DNA of 64,000 nt from Crocodylus rhombifer (GCA_038503035.1 JAVSML010001077.1:310001-374000); one strand, 5' to 3'; shown: positions 1-12,800, counted from the stretch's first letter. Program-made: numbers and translations. Notes: a model not told the origin generated them from the sequence alone.

Positions 1-266
1 TGGGATGCTTGGAGAGCTGCGACTGAACAGGGGAACGGTTTGATACAGTGGTTCAAATCCCAATGCAAGTCAGTAAAGATTAGCAGCCATTACTCCCTCC
101 AAAAGGTCTTCAGTGAAGCAAATTAGTAATCTCAAGCCACCTTGTAGTCTGCCGGTGCTCACTTGGCAGGTAACATGGGCATCGCTTCTGCAGAGCCAGC
201 TGGTGCCCTCATGGTGCCCCCTCCGAAATGCTTGTGCCTGAACGGGCTGGTTCCACCCGGGCCAGG

Positions 267-427
267 TAGGGGCATTGCACATCAACCGGTATAAGTGATC
301 AGAAACCAGTTTAAACCTGTAACAGAACAGAAGTTCAGTGCACATAGACTTGTTTAAAAATGGCAGGACCCAGTTTAAGATAGACCTGGATGAATGTAGT
401 ATCAAACTTTGGCGATTTAGGTTTGAC
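267..427 (+). mobile_element. Diverged copy of the 9648-9832 MITE
   Basis: It begins TAGGGGCATTGCACAT and shares, in order, 'aagtgatcagaaac', 'cagtttaaacctgtaa', 'gttcagtgcacata' and 'gaatgtagtatca' with the reverse complement of 9648-9832. It is roughly three-quarters identical by eye. The far terminal repeat is not preserved. Confidence 0.65.
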
Positions 428-2608
428 CAGTCTAGTGAACTTCTGTACTATAACCCCTCTCCACTCAAGTTAGGCTGCAGTCTGCCGGCATCCCAGGTGC
501 CTTTGCAGCCCTGAGCATAGTGCCTAACACTGATGGGGGAGCGCTCCACTCTGTCCCACACCTCTGTCAGGCTCTCTGGCACTTAGCCTGCTTGCAGGGC
601 ATGTGGGTCCCTGGTAACCTGCCCAGGACCCCACCCCCCATGCACCTGTGAGCAGACACAGCTCCAGGAAGCAGGCATGATGGAGCAGCATGGCTGCCTC
701 TGCTGCCTGCCTGCAGTTGACAGATGCTGGCGGCAGGGGGGAGGTGTGCTCCACCCTGCCCGGCAGCCAGTCAGGGGTGGCCCTGCCGCTGGGCTTCGCT
801 GGGCCGTGCTCAGCAGTGGACAGCCATGGGGAGGTGTGCAGGATTGCACCCAACCTGCTGGCCTTAGCCAGTGCAGGCAGCCTGAGTGCCTCTCCCGCTC
901 CCCCCAGGGCAAACGCCTGTTCTGTTCACTAGCAATCGAACCCAGGGTGCTTAGAGTACAGCGGGTAACTTAGATTGCTTCTGCCTACGGTTAACCACCC
1001 GTCCCCGACTGAGCGGGACAGTCCTGGAATGGGATCCTCAAGTCCTGGTCCCAGGCTGCACGACTCCAGGGCAGCATTTGTCCCTGATTCGCAGTGTCAT
1101 GCAGGGATCTGGGTTTCCCCTTGCAGGCTGGCAGTGTTTCAGCCTGGAAGGGGCTGCTTGGGGCTGCGGGAGGCAAGATGCAGGGGGGTGCCACGTGTGT
1201 GACCGCACACATGCATTTGGCTGGGAAAGAGCTGGGCAGCCTGGAGAGCAGCTCCCTGCAGCTAAGTCTACGAGGGTGGAGAGGCTGCGGGGGGCAGACT
1301 GAGGCCCCCATGGTGAGGGAGGGAGGGAGGGAGGGAGTCCAGCCAGGATGGTACATGGAGCCCCTGGACTGGGGTGAGGAGTGGGACTGAGCCACAGGCA
1401 GCTCAGGGGAGGGTGGGTCCCCGCCTCTGCACGCTGCCCCCCAGAGAGGGGGGCATGTGTGCTGCCCACTGGGGCGCAGGGTCCCCTGCCCTGCTGCCCT
1501 CCCCTGGGAGCCCCATGCCACCATGGCAATATGCCCCCTGCCCACCCAGCAACAGCCAGGGCAGTGGCGGTGTGCAGTTGTGCTGCCCACTGCTTCTGGG
1601 TGGACAGAGGGTACGTGGCCAGTGTGGGGCTCCTGGGGAAAAGGCAGCAGGGCAGGGACCCCACATCTGCCCCCAGCCCCACTTGGCTCTGCTCTGGCCG
1701 TGCAGGGGTGAGCATGCACCTTGCCTCCCAATTTGGAAAAGGTGATCACTCTGCTTCCACCTCAGGCTCTTTGCACATCAGTACCTAGCCTTAGCTAGTC
1801 TCCCCGCTCCAAATCCTGGCTTCTGAACAGGACCTAGGTCATGGCCAGGACAGTATCGGGGGAGCTTACAGAATCACTGTCCATCTCCCCGGCGGAGAGA
1901 AGCTGAGTTCAGTTTTTGCTGAACTGTATATTTTCAGGCCCCCAGTTTGCTATCTCTCCCTTCACAGACACAGATTTGAGGGAGAGCATCGGATCCCAGA
2001 TGCACAAGCATTTCTACAGCAATCAATGGGACTGATCTGCGATTTGACAATGTTCCTTGAAAACACTGGGTAAGGAGGTGGACGGGTCAGCAGAAATGTC
2101 TCGCATGTGTGCGTACGTGTTTATCAGCGCAGCAAGGAAGCAGCTGAAATGAGCTGAGCTTTTAGGAGTGCTGTCGCCCTTCCGAGTGGAAGCTAGCCTG
2201 CATCTGGCCTGTCCTCAGCATCCTAGTTTGACTACAGCCACAAACCATGCGTCTACAAGCACAACGTCAAGAAGCAGCACTGAGCATGGAGGAGCCTCAA
2301 AAGCACAGGCATAAAACCCAAACACGGAAGGAGCCACACAGCCAGCTTGGACGAGGAAGGGAGCTATGAAAAATGAAGCACGGCATTGCAGAGAGCAGCG
2401 ATAACAGCAAATGCATCAGCCCTCGGTATATCATAACACTGGGCCTTCTCTGCATATGTAAGCAAGCCTTTTCATCCAAGCAACTGTAAAAGCCTTGCCA
2501 CGGTTAATTAACAGCATCTCCACCTCATGAAGGGAGAAGCAGTGTCATCCCCATTGCACAGGTTTATTTTCTAAATCTAGAATGTGCAATTTGGGGTTTT
2601 GGCTGAGA
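428..2608. other. G+C-rich intergenic stretch
   Basis: No gene supported. 500-1700 is G+C-rich with overlapping open frames on both strands and proline/cysteine-rich translations, typical of composition noise. Confidence 0.6.
1315..1337. repeat. (GGGA)n microsatellite
   Basis: Five to six perfect GAGG/GGGA units. Confidence 0.9.
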
Positions 2609-2716
2609 AGGTTCCTCGGGTAAATGTGATGTCACTTCTTGGACCAACAAAAGATATCACATTTACCCAAAGAACCTTGTCTGCCTATGTCCTTCGACCA
2701 ACACGGCTACAACCTA
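2609..2716 (+). repeat. Penelope-like tail, fold-back copy
   Basis: The right half carries 'aaaagatatcacatttaccc', 'aaagaaccttgtctgcctat' and 'caacacggctacaacc', the 3' tail shared by the other family copies. The left half (2610-2642) is an inverted copy of the same tail, so 2610-2676 forms a long near-perfect hairpin. I assign the family by resemblance to sauropsid Penelope-like 3' ends; the exact name is uncertain. Confidence 0.6.
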
Positions 2717-5605
2717 CGCCCCCAATTTGGGGGTTGAAATTTAGCAAAAGCCACTCTTGCCTTCTTCCTGGACATCAGAAATGTGGTACCAAATAACTGA
2801 GAGTGGCTGACGTTTTCATTAAAAGTTGAGTTTGGAAGGTGTTTGTTAGGTGCCCAGCCCAAGAGACCTTAACTGGGCCGGAAAGCTCTGCACATGCTCA
2901 TTCCTTGCTGGGGTATGAAACTGGGATCCCTCAAAATGGAGATGGCTTAAACTTCTAGGGACTTTTGAAAGTTTTGGCTGATGCATTTAAATAAAATGAT
3001 CTTCTGTTTTTAGAGCAAACTCTTTCTTCCAGCACCAGTACATATTTGAGTATGGCCTTTGCAGGTGCTATCAGCTGCATACACAACATGGGAGCTGGCC
3101 TAAGGCAGTCTAAAACATCAGCCCTTCAAGCATAGGTGTAATAGCACTAACCCCAGTTTGAAAAGCAGTTATGAAAACTGATCTGATTTACGCTATGTTC
3201 AAACTGGTCTAGACAGACTTCACATTGACCACCATGCACATGCAGGCGCATGTATCTAACAGAAGCGAGCACGCGTGCACGCAGGCACACGTATGCACTC
3301 ACGTCTGGTATGCCAAATGCAGAGGCTGGTTGTAGATTTTCCAGTGGTAAGCCCTTTCTGCAAACCATTGGAGAATAAAATAAAACTGATAATTTTGAAC
3401 AGAAGGAGCGGAGATGATGGTGACCAAACCTCTTAATTTGCCCCATCGCAATGCTTGCAGTACCACAGACCTGTCAGTGCAGAGCCTTGTTCCTGGCACC
3501 TATTCAGCCCCCTAGCAGATCATCCAGCCGTCACCTGCTCCCCTTTCCCTTGTTGCCATGAATTGAAGGCGACAGAAGGCTGAGAGAGGAACAAGGGAGG
3601 AACCGGGAAACCACAAATTGCTTTCTGTCTAATGGAGAGTTGGATCCAAACTGCTACAGGCAAGCAAGGCATAGCAGTGTGGGTGTGTGACTCTGGGCAG
3701 TGAGATGTGTTCGCAGCAGAGAGCAAGCGTCCTAGGACACCAGTACCCCAGAGCTTCAGTCTGGAACGAGCACACAACCCGCCGCCAACAAGAGGAGTTG
3801 GCCACCCCTGGTTAAAGGAGCATCTTCATCCGACTCGGCATGCTTTCCAAGAGCCTGGCTACCACTTCACTAATGTGTACTGTGCACGGATAGCGCCCGG
3901 CTCTAGCAACTTCACTACAGCAATTATAAAAATCTCGCTGGTATCCATTTTCTCTGGTCTCTGAATCAAGCTGGAATTCCCTCTGATGCAGAGTATTATT
4001 TCTGATCACCTGTTTCGTTTTGGCCGTCTGCTTGTATGCTTTAACTTACACGGCAATTTGCTATGTTTGTCACTGATATCTCTGGTAGTTTTGAAGTTCA
4101 TTACTGTACAGAATGGCCCTGACTTGCCTCAGTGCTACTGGGGCACTGTTGTATAAGTCACTACTAATCCAAGCCCAATCTCTCTGCAGAAGAAGAGAGA
4201 GTCTAAATGACTTGGAATTCGTGCCGATCTGGTGTATTACAGACATGTGGCTTATTTATGTAATTGGACAGTTCTGGACACACCTGAACCCGAGGAGCCT
4301 TGAAATCCAAGTCCAGAATGACGTCCCAGAGCTTGAATGTCAAGGGCTGGCTTGAAATGTCCGATCAGTCGCTGCCAGACTTTAGGGAAGTTCAAATCCA
4401 GGTTTCATAGCTCAAGCCCAGCTTGAGCTGAAGTGAAGCCCTCTGTGCAATTCTGGATCTGAATACTGACTTGAAAATACTAAATAAATTGTGATTTAAG
4501 CCATCTGATGCAGCAAGTCACCCGAAGAGAGAATATGGCATCTATGTTGAACGTTATGGAGCAGAAAATACCTCTGGTGACATGTTGCTTTCACCTGTGG
4601 TGCAAACATCGTGCCTCCTCTTGCTTTGGGGACTGAGCCATCATTCGTTTCAGTTTGGCTGGCAGCCTGTCTACATACTTTGTGATGCTTGGACTGTAGC
4701 GTGACAGTCCCCATTCCCAAAGAAACCCATTGGGCCTCTTCCTGAAACAAATCTTCCTCTTCCTCCTAGAAAATGAATGATAGCAATACTAGGTTCTCGG
4801 GTTTTAATGAAAATTGGAACCAAACTACAAAAAGTCCTTTTGTGACTTGGCAAATAAATTAAACACAGATGACAGTGGTTGTTTGTTGTGGTGTTGGAGG
4901 GTTTCAGAAATAGCATGCATTGGCTTACGTGACCACACACACACACACACCCCTCTTACATGTGACTGAGGACTGGTGCTTATTCAAGGGTGTTTTTCTA
5001 TTTCTATCAAGCATTTTTTTTCTCCCCAGTTCAGAGGTTCCTCATGTTAACTCTGCTCAACAGAATAGTTGGATTCCAGTTCCCTACCTGCACCCTGGAA
5101 GAAGCAATTTCTCTGAGCAAGGAATTTAGGATTTGATCGTTGCAATCCACATAACTTCAACAAGACGTATCCCTAAATGGTGCGAGAGCAGAAGAGACGT
5201 GCTTATAGTATGTGCACCCCTACCAGAAAACCCACAGTACAGAATGCAGCAGCTGATGGTTGGCCCTATGTACCCAGCCATGCAGCCCTGCAAAGCCAAA
5301 CAAAATGTACAGAAATATGCTGGGTACAAAAAACCATGGACTAAATACAGACATTGGATTTATGGCAGGTATAACCTATCTGCCATCTGATAACCCTAGG
5401 CAACCTGTTTGCGTTTTACCGGCTACATTCTTCTATTGCCAGTTCAACATTTCCCCTTCTCCCCACCTGCCTGTCTCGCACCTATTGTCTTCCACCCCTC
5501 TGATCCTCACTGCCACGCATTTGCATTTTTACAAATCTGCATTTTGCATTTTGGCTTCTATTCTACCCAGGAGAGCACATCATTCTCCAGCAGACTCTCT
5601 ACGTG
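2717..5605. other. Intergenic, nothing recognised
   Basis: Only the CA microsatellite at 4933 and scattered CpG/CA-rich sequence near 3235-3300. No exon or transposon identified. Confidence 0.6.
4933..4950. repeat. (CA)n microsatellite
   Basis: Nine CA units. Confidence 0.9.
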
Positions 5606-5740
5606 CCCTGAAAAAGGCTGTTTGTGCCCAAAAGCCTGAAAAGAACAATTTTTCCAACTATTTACTTGGTCTAATAAAAGATCTCACATCTCACCCAAAG
5701 AACTTTACCTATGTCCTTAGAGCAACCCGGCTACAACCAA
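5606..5740 (+). repeat. Penelope-like 3' tail
   Basis: It contains 'cctgaaaaaggctgtttgtg' and 'cccaaaagcctg', then 'tttttccaactatttacttg', 'gtctaataaaagatctcaca', 'cccaaagaactttacctatg' and 'ggctacaacc'. The 3' end coincides with the end of similarity to the copies at 2609 and 24297. The element may extend left to about 5340. Confidence 0.65.
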
Positions 5741-7014
5741 CAACCACCCCCAGGTCCCCTCTGTTGAATTCAACCCTACAGCAATAAATCCATGTCCAAT
5801 GCTCAACCATTTGAGTGGGGGTTTTCAAATCATCCCATGCTGGTTTACCTGGGCTCCCCCTCGGGGTTTCACCATGAATTTCAATGGGAACAGAGTTTGC
5901 AGAACTATGCATAATTAGTGCATAATTAGTAACTGCTATGACGGACCATTGGGCAAAGCCTGTCCCTGAGGATCAACAGTACAATGAAAGACTGAGCCAA
6001 AAATCTCATCACCTGCCTCACAATAATCTAATGTCAATAATCTAATTTATGTGGCCCACCTTCAATAAATAACCCGATAACACCCTTACCATTAACTTCT
6101 GGTGAAAACAAACTGGGGAGGACAGAGAAAAATTTCAGTTTCAAACATTTCTGGGCAATTTCCTTCTCATGGGCTGAGTTACATTTGGCCTTTAAGCATT
6201 CAGTGCGGGGGTCTATGTTTAAATGGCTTTTGTAGTCTGGTAAGATTAAATTCTTCCCTTCTATGCTTAAAAGAAGCTGAAATGAGTTTATGTATTTCGA
6301 GCAGTTGAAAGTTGCACAAATTGAATAGAGATGTGAAATGCAAATATGCTAGTCTGTATTTTAAGCAGGAGACGCATTGTGCTTGCACATTTTGTTGTCT
6401 CATACCTAATATTTATATGTTGAATAATTCCTTATTTAATGACACTATCTTATCTTTGTGATACAAATCTGCAGATGTGACATTTCAGGATTACTGCCTT
6501 TGAAGCATCTGTAATAACAGAAGGATGAAAAATGTCAACATGAGTATGGGATTCACCCAAGGCAAACATGCACTGAGTACTCAGGATTGTTTTAAGCAGT
6601 GAGGAAAGATAATGGGTTGTCTCCCATTTGAAGAACATATCTAACATCTGTAGGGGGGGGGAAGGCTGACTTTGATTTTCTATTGCTCTGGGGTTCGTTT
6701 GCCTTGGCCTCTTGTAGGACAGAGAAATAATACAGGCCAACCCACCAGGGTTACAATCAACAGCAGAAAATAATGCAATGAAATCCACATGGGAAAACAC
6801 AGCATTATGCATCCGGAAAGAAATAATCCAAAATGCATGCATTCAGGAGAAATGCCAAACAAGATTTAGAGGTGAGCGTGGGCAACAAATTAGACCCGAG
6901 TTTGCACTGTACATGAAGAAAGGCAATTAAAATATTGGATGCTCTATACAATAGCAAACAGAAAGCAAAGTGTCTCTCATCATCACAGTAGTGTCTCTCC
7001 TGCATCTCCATCCG
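5741..7014. other. Intergenic, nothing recognised
   Basis: A+T-rich unique-looking sequence up to the CR1 fragment. Confidence 0.6.
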
Positions 7015-7445
7015 GAAGACCACATTTACTTCTGGGCACTACATTACAAAAAAGGTATTGGCAAACTAGGTGGGATCTCACAGAAATGCAACAAGAAAGA
7101 TCAGAGGCAGGCTTCGAAGGAAAGATGAAAAGAGATAAATATGCAAAGCTTGGCTAAGAGATTATGGCATGGACTGTGCCAGGGGTGTATCTATGCCTGA
7201 AGGGGGTGGAGGAATCTTTTGATAAAGGGTTCCCTATGATAAAGAGGAATCCTTGAGAAGGATGCATTGCATGGGGGTTTAGGAAACTTCCCCAGCAGGA
7301 GTCCAAGCACTTGCAGAACTGTCTCTCTGGGGAAGTGGTGAATGTCCCGTTGTTTGAAATATTTAAAAATGCTGAGCAGAAAACTAAAGATATTATGGTC
7401 AGGAACAGCCCTGCCCTTTACAGGCAGTCGGACTGGGTAAGCTAC
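7015..7445 (+). repeat. CR1 LINE 3' fragment (internally deleted)
   Basis: 'gaccacatttacttctgggc', 'actacattacaaaaaaggta' and later 'ggggaagtggtgaatgtccc', 'tttaaaaatgctgagcagaa', 'ggcagtcggactgggt' follow the CR1 3' consensus in order. It is old and diverged, with no reverse-transcriptase ORF. Confidence 0.6.
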
Positions 7446-8930
7446 CAGATTATTTTCCCCTTTTAAACTTCTTTTGTGATTTGTGTTCAGCACTAATGAT
7501 ACCTGATCTTTGCTTCTGGGCATTTGTAAGTAAAGCTCTTGTTTTTCTTCTGCATGTCTAAGGAAGACGCCCAAGACAAACAATGAGAAACAAGTCACCC
7601 TTTTGGATTGCTTGGTTTCACTCTGCCGAGTGCAAGAATGACCTTTTTCTCCTCCTTTCCTTCCCCCTGAGGCAATCTAGGCTGAATGCATCCCAGAGTG
7701 CTGTGACATCCTCTGTTTGCTGGAGAGAGAGTGAGATTTTGTTGCCGGAGGGAAACCAGTCCTAAAACGTGCAATTCCATCCATATCGAAACCCGCATTT
7801 CTCCAGAAGTGGGTATTTGTATCACAGCAAAGGAGGGCCAGTTCACAGCTGGGGCAATTCAGTGCAGTCAATGGCTGCACTATGCTGATTTACATTAGGT
7901 GAGAATCTGGCCCTTGTATTTAATGAGGGAACCTAGGAAAGGGCATGAGCTAGTCCATAGGCCTTGGCAAGTGAACTGCTGTTTCCCCTTACAAGGGGGT
8001 TTGATTACAAGAGGGTCTCCATTGCGCAGTGGGGACCTGAACTAGACCAAAAAGCAGAATTGGACAGTAAGAGGCAAGTGTGGAGCCGCGTGTGCATAGC
8101 TGACTGTTGGCACCCAAACAACAGCCGGCATGGATGGGTACGGCTCCCTCATCCTAGCGCTGCTTGTGCCAACAGTAGAGAGGGCCGGACAGCTGCTGCC
8201 TCCAAAGATGACCCTTATTGAGTAGATAAACAGAGACTCAGCCTCTTGGGCTGTCACTCAGCTCTTCTTGCCTGTACCAAATGCACGCGAACACTTACAA
8301 ACAGCCCCCTCCCAACTTCCTGTGTGCAAACAAGCTGAGCTATTTATTCCTCCTGAGAATCGCATGGCTGAGTTTGCTGCACCCACGCACAGTATGTGGG
8401 TATGTCTATGCTGTTAGGTATCCAAATGCACTGGCTCATGGTCTGCAAGCTCAGGGCAGGCAAATTGTCTTTCTTCTATCCACATTGCTTTGTCTAACTT
8501 GCACCAACCCCCCTATACACATTGCTCATTGGCATTTGTGCATGGTGCTTATACTTGGGGGACATATCCCAGGTTTCCTACACAAACTGGAGCCCTTCTA
8601 GGAATTTTCTGGTGTGGATGGTGGGACAGCTTGTCTTTCCCTAATACCCCATTGGCAGAAGTTATTCTAGTCACCAGTTTTGTTGTCTTATGCTTTGGAA
8701 GAGTGGTCAGAGCTGTTGGGAAGAGCTCCACCGGGCTGGAACCCAAAAGTTCATGATGTGGAGCCGTCTTTTTCACTGATGCTGGAAGGCCTGCAAGGAA
8801 TGGTGGTAATGTGCAAGGCTGCGGGCTGCTGAGGAAGCATTCCAGAAAAGCTTGGCAGGCATAGAGAATGCAGAGATTGCTGCATTAGTTCCACATGTAT
8901 CCTGGCATTGCTGGTGCAGGAGAACCAGTG
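7446..8930. other. Intergenic, faint repeat only
   Basis: A faint 'agtcaatgg...gagaatctggccc' element (7843-7916) like one common in reptile genomes; otherwise nothing recognised. Confidence 0.5.
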
Positions 8931-9006
8931 TGGTATGGTGGGATTATATCATCTTATGGACAGTACTGGCTTCAGAACTTTTTCCTGAGGAAGCAGATCT
9001 TCCTGG

Positions 9007-9835
9007 CTAGGGACAGACATCCAAAAAGCCTGAGCCTGAACCGATTCAATATTTGCAAGTTAGTTTAATAAGATGGCTAGGATGAATCAGTGTGTAACTG
9101 CATAGGCATCCCAAACTTGCAGGCACATGCCTGCAGTGGCTCAGGGTGGAAGCCGGGGGGCACAAAAGCAGCCCTCCCTTCCCTTCCACAGTGCTGAGCT
9201 GAGGAGGGTGTAGCCAGGCCCAGGACTCTCTGATTAGGAGACCCTCTCCCTCCCGCCTTCTGACCAGCCCAGCAGGGAATTGATAAGACATTATTTATCA
9301 CCCCTAACTCAGTGTTTTTCACTCCATTAAGAAAACAACAGAGGGACATTACCGGCTACCTGTTGATACTGCCATTGTTCCTTCTGCCACAGCACAGACC
9401 GTAGCCAGCATGTGGTCTGCTAGCTAATGCTGTGTCTGTGTAAGGCAGAGGGTGGGGGGGAATCCCAGCCTAGCAGGGACGGGGGGGGAGGGAGAAGGAA
9501 GAAGGCAGGCAGATGCCTGCAGTCTCTGTTGGAGCTGTAGCCAGGGAGCAGAGGGGAGGGGCCAGCCCTGCTGTGGAGCAGAGAGCCCCGCCCAGCCCAG
9601 AGAGCATGCTGGGGAAGTCTGGTTTAACTTAAACCAGCAAGGAGTCTGGGACAGACATTGCATAAACCGGTTTGACCCAAATCAGTTAAGTCTGATACTA
9701 CATTCAACCAGGTTTATCTCAAACCAGTTTCAGTCATTTTCAAATTGGTTTATGTGCACTGAACGTCTGTTCCATTACAGGTTTAAACCTGTTTCTGATC
9801 ACTTAAACCGATTTATGTGTAATGTCTGTCCCTAG
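9007..9835. mobile_element. 829-bp inverted-repeat element inserted in the Harbinger pseudogene
   Basis: The ends are CTAGGGACAGACAT (9007-9020) and its exact reverse complement (9822-9835). It interrupts the transposase reading 'QIFL | GLCEE'. The flanks ttcctgg (9000-9006) and tccctgg (9836-9842) look like a 7-8 bp target duplication with one mismatch. Removing the element restores the transposase sequence, which fixes its borders. The interior has no coding capacity and a G+C-rich middle (9450-9610). Confidence 0.75.
9648..9832 (-). mobile_element. 185-bp MITE with GGGACAGACATT ends
   Basis: It starts GGGACAGACATTGCATAAAC and ends with a matching inverted copy (ACCGATTTATGTGTAATGTCTGTCCC, imperfect). 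It forms the right end of the 829-bp element. A diverged copy in the opposite orientation lies at 267-427. 'Minus' is relative to that copy. Confidence 0.65.
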
Positions 9836-12800
9836 TCCCTGGGTCTGTGTGAGGAGCTTAAGCAACCCCCCAGCACTGCAGCACATGATTGAGGGTACCC
9901 ATACCAGCTGTCATTATCTGGAAACTGTCTGTCCTAGACTGCCCCAGGCTGGCTAACTAATACAGTGTTCCCATCAGCCTAGCGGTGGTAGAAGTTTGCG
10001 ATGTTGCTATGACTTACCTGTAGGTTATTGGCATGAGGAAGGTGCCTGAGCTGTCCTAGCTTCCACAGAATGAGATTTCCAAACTGTGCTGAGGCCCACT
10101 GGTGGCACCCATGTGCCCACAGTTTGTCCAGCCACTGCATTAACAGCCATTTCAGCAACAGCAAGGGGTACTACTCCCTGGTTTGGCAGGGTGTGGTGGA
10201 CCTCAGATGGAAGTTCACAAATACAAAGGTAGGAAGCGATGGCAAGATGCCCAACAACAGGTCCTGACAAAGTCGGGTATTTGCATAAATGGATACAATA
10301 GGGCCATATTCACTCCCACTGGTGTTTTTATCAACAAGGTACAGATGAATGGTAAACATCAGTACTCTGGCCACCTATCAGCTCCTGCTATGGGCCAACA
10401 AAATGGATTAGACTCTTAGCAATTCATTGGCAGTCTTAGTAATCCTATAATGATGGTGGTGGGTGCATTTGGATGGCTGGTGGCAAGATGCTGCTGCCTC
10501 CAAAGTCTTCCGGATGCCAATGTTATGAATGTCATTCTTCTGACTGTGGTCCACTGTGATGTTAGGAGTGATTACTTTCACACAAATGTACTCTTCAGTC
10601 AATTCACATAAGCAGAAAGCATCCCACGCTCAGGGGCAAAGGAAGCTAGGGAACTTGGAGATGCCACATGTGCTCACATCCATGCCACACGTGGTGATTT
10701 TAATGAGTAACTGATTGCTCATGCAAGTGCTGCTTGGTGCATAGTGAAATACTGAGACACCTAGTACTGATATGTCACAGGGTTTGAAAGTGCTTGTTGT
10801 GCTTCTTTCTTTTAATCACCTGGGGTGAGGAGCTTGCTGATTTGCAAGGTGAGCATTGGCATAGGTAAGGGTTGCTTCCTTACAATTAGCTGGGCAACAA
10901 CCAGTGCTTAAACCAACCTAGATGTTTATTACCCTTACAAATATCTGCCAGGAAAAGCCTCACACCATTGTGGACTGCTAAAAAGTAGCTACCAAGAAAG
11001 AAATTTTCATTTTAAAGGACAGCAATCAAGTGCAATCTGAACAACCGGCAAACAGACTAAGCGTACAATGCAACCTGTAAAAACTAAAGTGCAATAATAA
11101 TAGCCAGCGGTTTCAATGTGTCAGATATCTGCTGCCTGCAGCACCCCTCTCATTTCCTTTCCTTTCTCCTCCCACAGTCTTTTGCATGGTGCAGGGGTTG
11201 AGTCAGAGGCTGTTTACCCCCTGCTGATCTCCTATTGCATAAGCTGTCCCTCTCCCAAGGACCCACCCACAGCTCCACCTCTTGCACCGATTGCAGGGTC
11301 TGGGATTGCCCAGCAGAGGCTTGCAGAGGTCCCCGTCACCTGATAAGCATCTCTAGCAAGAGATGTGCGCGGCTGTGCCTCTGCTGCCCTGGGCACTGCA
11401 CAGGTCATAAACAACCTGGAGGGTCCTACACAGGAAAGAGGGATCAGGAGAGTGACTTTTCTCGATCTATGCAAAGGAGACTTTAAGAAACCACTTGACA
11501 GCACAATATATCAGTGGATCTAATGAGTCACGGAGGTGGAGTGGCAAGCTTAGTCCTGCCACCGAATCTATTTGACGAGCTAGACTTCTTGCTCTCATTT
11601 CTCTGGAGTGGGGAAAACTCGGGAAGAAAATTGATAAGTGCTGTTTGACTGAGAGCTGCAGGAGGAAGCTCCCCTCTCCTCACCAGAACTGCTGCAGGGA
11701 GCTAGGGAGGGGAGTTTGGACTCCACTATTGAGGGATTTGGGCCTTTATCCCTGCAGAAAATGAATGTGCCATAAGACCTTTGCAAAAGGTAGCCCCCCA
11801 CCCGTAAGACAGCTTCCACAGAAAAGGGTTTGCAAGGGCAGAGCGGACTTCTGATCATTAACAGCGACCATGATGGCCCACCGAAGAGCCCTACGGCTTG
11901 CAGCAGCGTCACACCTCTGCTTCCACGAGTGTTTCCTGAAGCTAGAATCCAGGACCAGAGTGGTTTTACAAACTCTGACATTTGCTGCAGAAGAAAAACC
12001 TTTTATCGGATACAAGAAGCCCTGGGAGGCTACGACCAAAACAGCATCATCAGATTCGATCAAGCCAATGCTCTGAAACATTGGGTCCCTGGTTGGTACA
12101 TCTGCAGTCTTCTTCCGCACTCAGTGGGGCAGGGACGTGAGGGCAGGAGGGCCCACGGCTGTGGCAAGCCCTGACCTGGCTTCAGCCTTCAGCTGAAACC
12201 AGTGACACCCCAGGGACCCCAAATCCTCCTCCGGGGCATCCACCTGGGATTCCCTCCCTTCTTGCACCAGATCTCCCCTTCTAACAATTATAAATATGGT
12301 GGCAGCATATTTAGGACACTCGTGAGACTAGTTGGTTGGCCCGCTGGGTGGTTGACCATAGTTAACTCAGGTGGCTCTGGGGTTGCTGTGGGCTGAGGGT
12401 GGCAACGTGGGAGCCTTCCTGCGGGCTTCCTCTCATTCTACAAGAATAAGGTTCCCGCTGAACAGGGTCAAGGAAATCAGTAGGTTCATTTCTCAGACCA
12501 CCATCAAGTGCCTTGTGGAGATCTGTGTAGCGGGGTACAAATTGGGGCTGTTACCCAAATTCTGTTTGGCATTTCTTCCCTTTCGGCGCTGCTAGCAGAG
12601 GTGCTTAATATGTTCCTGGCCCCACAACTTGAGCAAGATGGCTGAAAATGGCATTGCAATGAAGAATATTTCTGCTATGGACAGTGAAATCATGCGGGTT
12701 ACCGTACTTCCTCCCCCTGCACAGGTAGTCACCTTAAATGTGCATGAACTCCTCTGGCCAGTCAGCTGCACATTGGGAGGATGTCCTCAGCCAGGCAGAG

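Larger units (their letters stand above)
8931..10565 (+). pseudogene. PIF/Harbinger transposase pseudogene (HARBI1-like), split by an insertion
   Basis: The N-terminal part (8931-9006) reads WYGGIISS, then QYWLQNFFLRKQIFL, like the conserved 'QWLQNF.M.K.TF..LC' of Harbinger nucleases. After the 9007-9835 insertion it resumes as LGLCEELK (from about 9839). Further downstream are RFPNCAEA (frame of 10070), GGTHVPTVCP (10101, other frame), KGYYSLVWQGVVDLRWKFTN (from 10163) and VVGAFGWLVARCCCLQSL (about 10455), each matching the family in order. It is broken by at least two frameshifts, stops (for example TGA at 10265) and the insertion. The first catalytic Asp of the DGTH motif is Gly. It is a dead copy with no intact ORF. 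I recognise the family from motifs only. Confidence 0.85.

Noticed and set aside
44..66. tRNA T-arm-like 'GGTTCAAATCC'
   Set aside because: The T-stem does not pair and no D-arm or acceptor stem fits; a box-B match alone is weak.
930..960. Minus-strand 'GGGTTCGATTGC' resembling a tRNA-SINE box B
   Set aside because: No cloverleaf can be built and no A box at the right distance.
991..1749. 252-codon open frame on the minus strand, with overlapping frames on both strands
   Set aside because: G+C-rich sequence with few stops in every frame; the translation is Pro/Ser/Cys-rich with no domain and no splice context.
5260..5787. 175-codon plus-strand frame
   Set aside because: Its second half is translation of the Penelope-like tail (for example 'LLGLIKDLTSHPKNFTYVLR'); not a gene.
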